Made by a program: the position numbers and the translations under genes. Of a stretch of DNA of 40,898 bases, positions 33,508 to 39,527 are shown in pieces. Every line of letters begins with the position of its first letter. The first letter of the stretch is position 1. The notes beneath the pieces are model-generated. The model saw only the letters and a list, made by a program, of their open reading frames with translations, was not told where the DNA came from and did not search any database. Source of the stretch: UBA8522 sp049287565 (GTDB lineage: Bacteria > Acidobacteriota > Aminicenantia > Aminicenantales > UBA8522); NCBI GenBank assembly GCA_049287565.1, contig JBAQGA010000211.1, positions 1 to 40,898 of the forward strand, read 5' to 3'.

Positions 33508-34908
33508 CTATCCCTCCCGGTCTTCGGTTTTTTTCGGCGCTAAAGGATTTAAAAGCCAGACGGCGGCGTCATGGATATGGATTTTCTCCGGCACGTTTCC
33601 GGCCGTCTCCGGCAAGAGGGTCACTACCTCCAGAGCGGCGCGGGGATGCTCTTTCGCTGCCGAGAGCAGCCCTCGAACCTCCCTTTCCATCGCCCCAGTC
33701 TCAGCGAGATCGAGGCAAACCTGAATCAGCGCTTCATGTCCTTCCGGAGAACGGGCCAGGAAATCGACGTCAAAGCCATCTTTTGTCCGGACGTAAGAGC
33801 TTTCCAGACCCCGGCGCTCGAGCTCGATCCGGACGGCCGTCTCCAGGGCATGGCCCAGATTGCTCCGGCCTGAGCGGTCGAAGACAGGAATCAGGCCGGG
33901 ATCGACCGGGTATACCTTTCGCGGATTGACCATTCGCCGCCTCTCGGAGGCCCCTTCTACCCAGGAAACCCTGATGAGAAAGCAATCCTCAAGATAGCCG
34001 AGGAGTGCGTGCAGGGTATCTCGAGCCACGGGCAGTCCCTGGGATTTTAAGGCCGCATGAAACTTCTCGACGCTGAAGAGGCCTCCCGGATTTCCCAGCA
34101 GATGCCGGACCAGCCAGCGGAGGCTTACGATGTTGCTCACTCTGTGCCGTTCGACAACATCGCGAAGCATGGCCACATCGACGTAATCCAAAACGAGTTG
34201 GTGGCGAGTTTCCACATCCAGGCTCTGGGCTTCGGGGAATCCGCCGGCAATTAGGTATTCTCTGAGCGCGCCCTGCAAAGCCGACCGCTCCTTTGCCGAT
34301 ATCAGGTCGAGCCTCTTCGGCGCCCCCTTCTTGTGATGTCGCAGGTATTCTTCAAAGCTGAAAGGAAAGATGGTCACTTCCCAGGCCCTGCCGCGAAGAG
34401 CCGTGGCGACTTCGCGGGAAAGAAGAGCCGCCGACGACCCGCTGAGATAGACGTCCACTTTCTCGCTGTCGAGCAGCCGGCGGACGAAGTGCTCCCATCC
34501 AGGCACATTCTGGATTTCGTCAAAGCACCAGGCTACAGTCTCCTTTCCCCTCCAGGCGGGAAATCGCCGGTAATATTCCTCGATAAGAATCGATAATTCA
34601 TTTGCCGTAAGGCCGGCGAGGCGTTCATCCTCAAAGTTGATATAGGGCAGACGTTCTTGAGGGATTCCTTTACCGATGAATATCCGCCTGACCTGATGGA
34701 GAAACGTGGTCTTGCCGGCGCGCCGCACGCCGATTACAGCAGTCGCCTTGCCGGGGAAAGCGATTCGCCTGAATACGCGCCTTTCTGTCGCTTCCGGAAA
34801 AGGTGCGGTTAGAGAATTCGCAAGTTGCTCTACCAGCCGAGACCGAAAAGCGGCATGGTCCGGGCCGATCGAGGCGGGGAAATTGACGGCGTTCTTTGTT
34901 CTGGGCAA
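33508..34908 (-). CDS. AAA+ ATPase with C-terminal DUF4143
   Basis: A 466-residue protein of the AAA_14/DUF4143 family: Walker A GVRRAGKTTF, a Walker B region near WCFDEIQNVPGWEHFVRRLLD, the sensor-like VYLSGSSAALLSREVATALRG, then the DUF4143 C-terminal half (GGFPEAQSLD, ENCFLI-like LEDCFLIRVSW) and a nuclease-like end with DVDFLARSPEGHEALIQVC. Members are widespread, of uncertain function, and often horizontally transferred. GAAGGAG lies eight bases before a TTG at 34908, which is the best start; an in-frame TTG at 34914 is too close to the ribosome site. It converges on the RT gene and is GC-rich, so it is unlikely to belong to the RT locus. Confidence 0.8.
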   Translation of the reverse strand: MPRTKNAVNFPASIGPDHAAFRSRLVEQLANSLTAPFPEATERRVFRRIAFPGKATAVIGVRRAGKTTFLHQVRRIFIGKGIPQERLPYINFEDERLAGLTANELSILIEEYYRRFPAWRGKETVAWCFDEIQNVPGWEHFVRRLLDSEKVDVYLSGSSAALLSREVATALRGRAWEVTIFPFSFEEYLRHHKKGAPKRLDLISAKERSALQGALREYLIAGGFPEAQSLDVETRHQLVLDYVDVAMLRDVVERHRVSNIVSLRWLVRHLLGNPGGLFSVEKFHAALKSQGLPVARDTLHALLGYLEDCFLIRVSWVEGASERRRMVNPRKVYPVDPGLIPVFDRSGRSNLGHALETAVRIELERRGLESSYVRTKDGFDVDFLARSPEGHEALIQVCLDLAETGAMEREVRGLLSAAKEHPRAALEVVTLLPETAGNVPEKIHIHDAAVWLLNPLAPKKTEDREG

Positions 34909-34944
34909 TGACAATCTCCTTCTTAGAAGGACAAAATATCACCA

Positions 34945-34969
34945 TATTCTCCTTTATTCAAGGAGAATA
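34945..34969. promoter_or_regulatory. Ten-base inverted repeat upstream of the DUF4143 ATPase
   Basis: TATTCTCCTT (34945-34954) and AAGGAGAATA (34960-34969), with a five-base loop, form a perfect dyad 36 bases before the ATPase start. The position suits an operator. As RNA it would form a hairpin carrying an AAGGAGA sequence that could compete as a ribosome site. Confidence 0.45.
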
Positions 34970-35041
34970 ATTCCTCATGGGCCTTCATCATTTTTCCTAA
35001 AATGGTGCATTTTTACGAGAAAAAAATCCGTCGTGGTGGCT

Positions 35042-35067
35042 CAAGAAATACCGCCGATCTCGGCGGT
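35042..35067 (-). terminator. Possible terminator of the MazF operon
   Basis: A strong seven-base-pair stem (ACCGCCG 35050-35056, CGGCGGT 35061-35067) with a four-base loop lies 43 bases past the MazF stop and is followed on the minus strand by ATTTCTT. The T-run is short, so the call is tentative. Confidence 0.4.
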
Positions 35068-35110
35068 CACTGAGCGATTGTGCGCCTTGTTAAAAAAGGA
35101 GGGGCAAGTT

Positions 35111-35458
35111 CTAGACTCCTAAGAGCTCCTTTATGTTAGCACATATTCGGTCCATGTACTCCGATTCCAGGACTCCAAGTTTCTTATTCAATCGTCTTTT
35201 ATCGATTGCCCTCAATTGAAAAACCAACAGCACAGATCGCCTTGAAATTCCATTCTGATTTGACGGCTCTACGGGGAATGTGAAAGGGAATCGTTCAGCG
35301 TCCGGCTGAGTCGTCATGGGGATAATAATTGTCGTTGGGAGTCTATGATCATCTGGGTCTGTTTGAACCACCACAGCAGGTCTCGTGCCTGTCTGCTCGT
35401 GTCCCTGTTCGGAAGCAGGGAAAGGCAATTCAACAACCCAGATATCCCCTCGCGCCAT
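35111..35458 (-). CDS. MazF/PemK-family toxin
   Basis: A 115-residue protein with the PemK/MazF pattern: RGDIWVVELPFPASEQGHEQTGTRPAVVVQT (2-32), TIIIPMTTQ (43-51), SVLLVFQLRAIDKRRLNK and a C-terminal helix. Conserved RPAVV and the Thr-Thr after the third strand match the RNA-binding face of these sequence-specific mRNA endoribonucleases. Its ATG lies two bases after the stop of the 89-residue gene, so translation is coupled. No classical AbrB- or MazE-type antitoxin is nearby; the small upstream protein occupies the antitoxin position. Confidence 0.87.
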   Translation of the reverse strand: MARGDIWVVELPFPASEQGHEQTGTRPAVVVQTDPDDHRLPTTIIIPMTTQPDAERFPFTFPVEPSNQNGISRRSVLLVFQLRAIDKRRLNKKLGVLESEYMDRICANIKELLGV

Positions 35459-35460
35459 TT

Positions 35461-35730
35461 CTATATAGAATTCTCGAGGATTATAAATGCCTCATCACTT
35501 AATTTGTCCCAAGCCTTAAGTTCCATTTCGAGCCCAGTCGACAACTTAACAGCTTCCTCTTTGCTCGCTATTAGCGAGTGGTCTGCGACATCGAAGAAAG
35601 GTTTAAAGATGAATGAAAAATTGGCCAATTCGGTCGTGCGAATTGCCGACTCATAAAAAGATGAATAAGAGAAAGCAATATTGTCATTCAGCCAATTCTT
35701 CGAGTTGGCAAAATCGGTTTGATGGTTCAT
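35461..35730 (-). CDS. Unknown 89-residue protein, candidate MazF antitoxin
   Basis: Starts MNHQTDFANSKNWLNDNIAF, one base after the stop of the Ntn-hydrolase gene, with GGAG located inside the end of that gene. Its own stop is two bases before the MazF start. The protein is acidic, with a C-terminal helical acidic segment (GLEMELKAWDKLSDEAFIILENSI), as found in toxin-binding antitoxin tails, but no DNA-binding N-terminus is recognised. The role as antitoxin is inferred from position alone; it could also be a substrate or partner of the protease-like protein upstream. Confidence 0.6.
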   Translation of the reverse strand: MNHQTDFANSKNWLNDNIAFSYSSFYESAIRTTELANFSFIFKPFFDVADHSLIASKEEAVKLSTGLEMELKAWDKLSDEAFIILENSI

Positions 35731-35731
35731 T

Positions 35732-36559
35732 TTAGTCTCCATGATGGGAGAATTGACCCAGAATCTTTTTTTTCTGCACAATCTTGAATCCCTCTGTTCG
35801 TGTCACTGTAGCGACATCAATTGCACCGCCTACGCCTCGAATGCCCAAAGTCCAAGTTTGTATCTCGATGCTCGTTCGGATTAAAAAGATAGAGAGGCTT
35901 ACACAATCCTGCAAAGGCAAGAATTGGTAGGGAATCTTAATAGATAAATTCTGGTCGATATGTTTCTCCAATGAGTCCCTTTGCTCATCAGTCAAGTTCA
36001 GGTACTTTTGGACAACTGAAGGCAATGCGGGGTCCATTCCTTTGATGAGTCTGGTCGTATATTCAAGTTGCCCTCCCCATGTAATTCCGAATTGGTTCTT
36101 GTTTTGTTCAACGGGGACCGGCTTGCTTGGAATAGCGACTTGAAAGACCCGACCATAAGGGACATCCTGGTCGTAGCCTCCTATAAAAAATACCAAATCC
36201 GGGGCGCTTGCCTCTTTGGGCATGCAGATTTCCCATTGTCTGGCAAAAAACAGACTGAGCTTTTTAGCAAATTCTTCAACAGAGAGACGCTTATTTTCTT
36301 CTTTTTGAAGCTCATTCTCAAATTCTGGAAGAAAGCTGTGCGCTGTCCGCGGCTCTTTTTGTCCGATAGCGCCGATTCCATATGTAACAGCGCCAACGTA
36401 TTTCTGGTTTTGAAATTCTAGCAATTTAGTCGCGCTATCATAAGTCGAAGGAATAAGAATCTTCCCTGTATCCACCCTCATTTCCATATTCAAGGTGACT
36501 CTGCTATCAGCGGCAAGGACGATACCTTCTGGACCTTTGAAAACGACGCCTAAGGACAT
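35732..36559 (-). CDS. Proteasome-like Ntn hydrolase with N-terminal serine
   Basis: A 275-residue protein whose start matches proteasome beta subunits and HslV: MSLGVVFKGPEGIVLAADSRVT. After removal of Met, Ser1 sits at the nucleophile position, D17 and R19 fall exactly at the proteasome positions, and K44 in ATKLLEF is the probable Lys33 equivalent after an 11-residue insertion. VGAVTYGIGAIG matches the following strand. The C-terminal half has GGYDQDVPYGRVFQV and an extension of about 80 residues with no match known to me. Thr is the usual proteasome nucleophile; Ser works in other Ntn hydrolases. AGGGAGA lies six bases before the ATG. It is the first gene of a tightly coupled trio with the 89-residue protein and MazF. 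Confidence 0.75.
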   Translation of the reverse strand: MSLGVVFKGPEGIVLAADSRVTLNMEMRVDTGKILIPSTYDSATKLLEFQNQKYVGAVTYGIGAIGQKEPRTAHSFLPEFENELQKEENKRLSVEEFAKKLSLFFARQWEICMPKEASAPDLVFFIGGYDQDVPYGRVFQVAIPSKPVPVEQNKNQFGITWGGQLEYTTRLIKGMDPALPSVVQKYLNLTDEQRDSLEKHIDQNLSIKIPYQFLPLQDCVSLSIFLIRTSIEIQTWTLGIRGVGGAIDVATVTRTEGFKIVQKKKILGQFSHHGD

Positions 36560-36600
36560 TTCAGGTCTCCCTTATTGTAAAGACGAATATGATGATGAAA

Positions 36601-36718
36601 TTATATCAATTCTGAATAGGCATTACAATTTCTCCTAAGGGCAAGAATTCCTCGCTTGATCATGGTGATGTGCAGGTAATCGACCAGAATCAGCCTCATG
36701 GGGTAGAGCCCGAATATA
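36601..36718 (-). pseudogene. Fragment of a paralogue of the 228-residue gene at 38832
   Basis: Read on the minus strand in the frame ending at TAA 36601-36603, it encodes GLYPMRLILVDYLHITMIKR then GILALRRNCNAYSELI. This aligns residue by residue with the C-terminal part of the protein at 38832-39518 (DLYSMGLMSIESLHTTMTNQ then GIFAS), and the DNA is also clearly similar over about 75 bases. The frame is joined out of phase to the end of the preceding gene, so only a 3' remnant survives. Confidence 0.7.
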
Positions 36719-37709
36719 ATTTCCTTCTGGTCTGTAAAGCTGAAGCGTTCCGGTTCAGTGCCATATACTCATCGACAATTGAATTGAAATCTGACTTCCC
36801 AATTTTCTTCATCGTGATTATTTCAAAAAGAATCAACGTCTTAAAACCGAGGGAGGCCATATTCTTTCCAAGTTCCATAATCAGACGATCGGGCGCTTGG
36901 GTAAGAAACACGTCAATTTCTTCATAATTTGATTTTATCCGGAGACGATACAGGAAATTCAGCAATGATGTATTGCCTGGATCGAAACGGTACTTGAACT
37001 TCCCCTTCTTTTTCTGAAATTCGTCGTGGACCCGATTTTTATGTTCCGCCTTTAAGCATTTACAGACCATCTGGATAGGTGAGATACCTTTTCTGGCCAG
37101 ATTATGAGGGACTTCAATATCGGGAGGGAAGTTTTTCGGCCGATGCTCGCTAGATTTTTTCCCTATTGGTCCTATATACATTAGATTCCAGGGCATAACT
37201 CCGAGATTAACAAGAAAATTATTAATCTTCTTCAGACAAGCACGATGAGAACCCGCCTTATTTCCGTCCAATAAATAGGATACAGCCTCTCCAGCGCTAT
37301 AGACTGAATAATATGTTTGAATGGGAAGCCACTGGTTGTTTATCCGGGCAAGTTCCGGATCGTCCACCAGATTGAAATTCAGCACGAATTCCGTATTCCA
37401 TGCATTTTTTAAAAACCTTGGCACCCAATTCCGATTATATCCCTTAAAGCCCTGCAAGTGTTTGGTGCTTTGACTTATCTCTTTAATCAACGCCTGGTCA
37501 GTAGGATAGAGCGTGTTGATCATTTCAACGAAGCACTGAACATAATATCTATAGGTCTCAAATTTGTAGTCAGCTTCCTCTGACGGGAGACCTGTTTTCT
37601 TGTAGGATGTCGGGATTTCAGCCAGAGTCATTGCCTGCTCACCATCCTTATCTTGCCGAACATGATTCCCGACTAATATAGTACTAATAAAGGCCTCACG
37701 CTGAGACAA
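36696..37709 (-). CDS. HEPN-like protein of unknown function
   Basis: A 337-residue protein with no family I can name. The middle (LPIQTYYSVYSAGEAVSYLL, then GSHRACLKKINNFL, about 125-170) resembles the paired helices of HEPN proteins (YYxxF..A, SHR). The C-terminal LLNFLYRLRIKSNYEEIDVFL resembles their last helix; a clear RX4-6H catalytic motif is not seen, so it may be an inactive or partner HEPN. The TTG at 37709 overlaps the end of the upstream HEPN gene by 14 bases; an ATG at codon 27 is an alternative start. Its C-terminus runs into a paralogue fragment, so the natural 3' end may have been altered. Confidence 0.5.
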   Translation of the reverse strand: MSQREAFISTILVGNHVRQDKDGEQAMTLAEIPTSYKKTGLPSEEADYKFETYRYYVQCFVEMINTLYPTDQALIKEISQSTKHLQGFKGYNRNWVPRFLKNAWNTEFVLNFNLVDDPELARINNQWLPIQTYYSVYSAGEAVSYLLDGNKAGSHRACLKKINNFLVNLGVMPWNLMYIGPIGKKSSEHRPKNFPPDIEVPHNLARKGISPIQMVCKCLKAEHKNRVHDEFQKKKGKFKYRFDPGNTSLLNFLYRLRIKSNYEEIDVFLTQAPDRLIMELGKNMASLGFKTLILFEIITMKKIGKSDFNSIVDEYMALNRNASALQTRRKLYSGSTP

Positions 37710-38271
37710 TTATGGACGGCTGAGGCAATAGTTTCAATAGCTTTTCGGCATCAAGGAATATTTCTTTTGTTTCCTCGTAATTATTGGGATCTAGCATTCT
37801 TTCTAACTTTACTAAATCGGAGCCAAACGATAAATCACGCATCAGATTCGGCAAACCTCCATGTTGAAACGAATGCCTCAGGTTAAGAATCAGGTTAATC
37901 GATTCCTTCATCCGATTAAGTCTCTTCTCCTCTATGTTCTTTGGAAACGAAGCTGAAGATCTTTTTAACCTCTCGATAATTATATCCCTTGCCTGGCCAA
38001 AACCCATTTTTTCTATTTTTATCCAATCTCCTTCGGAGCGTAATAGCTTCCAATACAGTGAATTGCATATCAATTCAGTATATAGTCTGATCCAGGCCGC
38101 GAAATTGGGATAGTGGGCGAGTGAACTTTTTATCTTCTCATTTTTATATAGATTCATTTCGTCCTCCAACTTCTTCTCGAAATAAGCCACATGATTTCGG
38201 ATAATATTCTCATTCCCCCACGCAGATAAATATGTCAAGGACTCATCAGATGATACCATTCTCTTAGACAT
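37696..38271 (-). CDS. HEPN-domain protein with RX4H motif
   Basis: A 191-residue all-helical protein. LILNLRHSFQHGGLPNLMRDL contains R132-x4-H137, the RNase motif of HEPN proteins, in a typical 'RHxxxHG' setting. Upstream helices (FAAWIRLYTELICNSLYWKLL, about 58-78) complete the bundle. Such proteins cleave RNA as toxins or in anti-phage systems. The gene overlaps the next by 14 bases and lies 42 bases after the GNAT gene, so all are probably cotranscribed. There is no clear ribosome site before ATG 38271; the ATG at codon 5 follows AAGAGA. The RNase role follows from the motif only. Confidence 0.65.
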   Translation of the reverse strand: MSKRMVSSDESLTYLSAWGNENIIRNHVAYFEKKLEDEMNLYKNEKIKSSLAHYPNFAAWIRLYTELICNSLYWKLLRSEGDWIKIEKMGFGQARDIIIERLKRSSASFPKNIEEKRLNRMKESINLILNLRHSFQHGGLPNLMRDLSFGSDLVKLERMLDPNNYEETKEIFLDAEKLLKLLPQPSIIVSA

Positions 38272-38313
38272 GGGTTTGAAACGATCTACGTATATTCATT
38301 GAACTTGCCGTTC

Positions 38314-38811
38314 TTATGCTCTCATAGCAATTGAATCCCAAAGAAATAATATCAGTTTGTGTCTTTGATCAGAGATAAATGGGTTGCCTGCTTCAAAAAA
38401 TCCGTTCTTCTTAAGCACTTTATGCATCGGCTGGTTATCTGTTCGCGAAGTAGCGAAAACATTAAAATCCTTAACGTGCGAAAGGAGGGTTTTGACCAGT
38501 TTGCTTGAAAATCCCTTCTTTCTCCATTTTGGCTCGATATATACCCAGCCCAATTCCTTTTCGAATTCATAAGATCTGTGGATTAGTCCGGATTTCTCGA
38601 AAACATTTTTCTTATACGATGAGGACGGATTCTTTAAAGCTGCGATTCCAACCCCTGAGTCGCCCACATAACCAAACGCCAGCAAAGAGGCACCGCGGAT
38701 CCTGCCGCGAAGACCCCTGGATATTACCTCCCGTCCCATCTCTACTAACCTCTGAAACTCATCCAGCTCTTGCTCTGCACACTGGGCGGGGGCCTTCACC
38801 GTTATTTTCAC
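38314..38811 (-). CDS. GNAT-family N-acetyltransferase
   Basis: A 165-residue GNAT fold: ELGWVYIEPKWRKKGFSSKLVKTLLSH (about 90-116) contains the acetyl-CoA pyrophosphate loop (R-x-x-G-F-x-S-K), followed by NVFATSRTDNQPMHKVLKKNGFFEAG, the classical motif B. The start is GTG at 38811 without a clear ribosome site, 20 bases after the 228-residue gene. In this position it could modify a toxin, a partner protein or tRNA, as GNAT toxins and antitoxin-like acetyltransferases do; nothing in the sequence identifies the substrate. Confidence 0.8.
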   Translation of the reverse strand: MKITVKAPAQCAEQELDEFQRLVEMGREVISRGLRGRIRGASLLAFGYVGDSGVGIAALKNPSSSYKKNVFEKSGLIHRSYEFEKELGWVYIEPKWRKKGFSSKLVKTLLSHVKDFNVFATSRTDNQPMHKVLKKNGFFEAGNPFISDQRHKLILFLWDSIAMRA

Positions 38812-38831
38812 GTCTTTTTGCGGTCTTTCGT

Positions 38832-39518
38832 TTATTTTCTAAATTCGATAAAAGCGATAAACTTCTTTCCGATATCAGTAGTCCGAGAGGCAAAAATTCC
38901 TTGATTCGTCATGGTTGTATGCAAGGATTCGATAGACATTAATCCCATGGAGTAAAGATCGCGGATGATAAGATCATAGAAGTCTCTTTCCCCTTTTAAC
39001 TCAGGGAAAGCATTCTCAAGCGCATGAGCTGGAGCCCCGAATTCCAATTCACGGAACTTTATATTGTGTTCTTTTCCCCATCTTATCGGATCATCAAAGT
39101 ATTTTAGAATTTTTATATGCCAAGATGTAAGTGTGTCTACAAAGGTAAGGAACATGAGCTGGAGATCTTCATCTGGTGCGTTTGGTGTTGCTGCGTTTAA
39201 AACTGCATTCCTGAGGGCGTTCAGCTTCTCTTCTTGATGGTTTCTTAAAGCCGTTTGGCTTGCATGCATGACTGTTGTAATGAAAGAATCGTTCCCAACC
39301 AGGTTTTCGATTTTAAATCCTTCAATTTTGCTCTCTAGATCTTTTAAGCCCTCTGCGATCGACTCCATCCATTTGTATCGACGCTTTGCAAGAGGTGGAG
39401 CTATAACCAAATTGAAAATTTCTGATGCCAATCCACCGGCAAGAGGAATCTCGCTTAGCATTCCTTTGGCTGCTGCATGAGCTATGTCGCCTTTAGAAAT
39501 GCTCGGCTTATCTTTCAT
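38832..39518 (-). CDS. Unknown 228-residue protein of accessory regions
   Basis: The N-terminal 40 residues (AAAKGMLSEIPLAGGLASEI, NLVIAPPLAKRRYKWMESIA) form a Gly/Ala-rich hydrophobic helix and a helix that could contact a membrane. The middle is a charged helical region and the C-terminus (DLYSMGLMSIESLH, QGIFASRTTDIGKKFIAFI) looks like a small winged-helix or helical domain. Proteins with this layout are frequent beside restriction and toxin genes, but I cannot assign a function. GGAGGG lies five bases before the ATG and overlaps the end of the methyltransferase gene. A remnant of a second copy lies at 36601-36718. Confidence 0.6.
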   Translation of the reverse strand: MKDKPSISKGDIAHAAAKGMLSEIPLAGGLASEIFNLVIAPPLAKRRYKWMESIAEGLKDLESKIEGFKIENLVGNDSFITTVMHASQTALRNHQEEKLNALRNAVLNAATPNAPDEDLQLMFLTFVDTLTSWHIKILKYFDDPIRWGKEHNIKFRELEFGAPAHALENAFPELKGERDFYDLIIRDLYSMGLMSIESLHTTMTNQGIFASRTTDIGKKFIAFIEFRK

Positions 39519-39527
39519 ATTACCCTC

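Noticed and set aside
33441..33929. 162-codon plus-strand ORF after the RT, a possible further retron gene
   Set aside because: Most of it lies antisense to the DUF4143 domain and is rich in Arg, Pro and Ser, typical of a shadow frame; only about 65 bases are outside that gene.
35034..35122. Plus-strand tail VAQEIPPISAVTERLCALLK... ending at a stop, possibly the end of a lost gene
   Set aside because: It has a protein-like look, but no start, no family match known to me, and it contains the hairpin that better serves as a terminator for the opposite strand.
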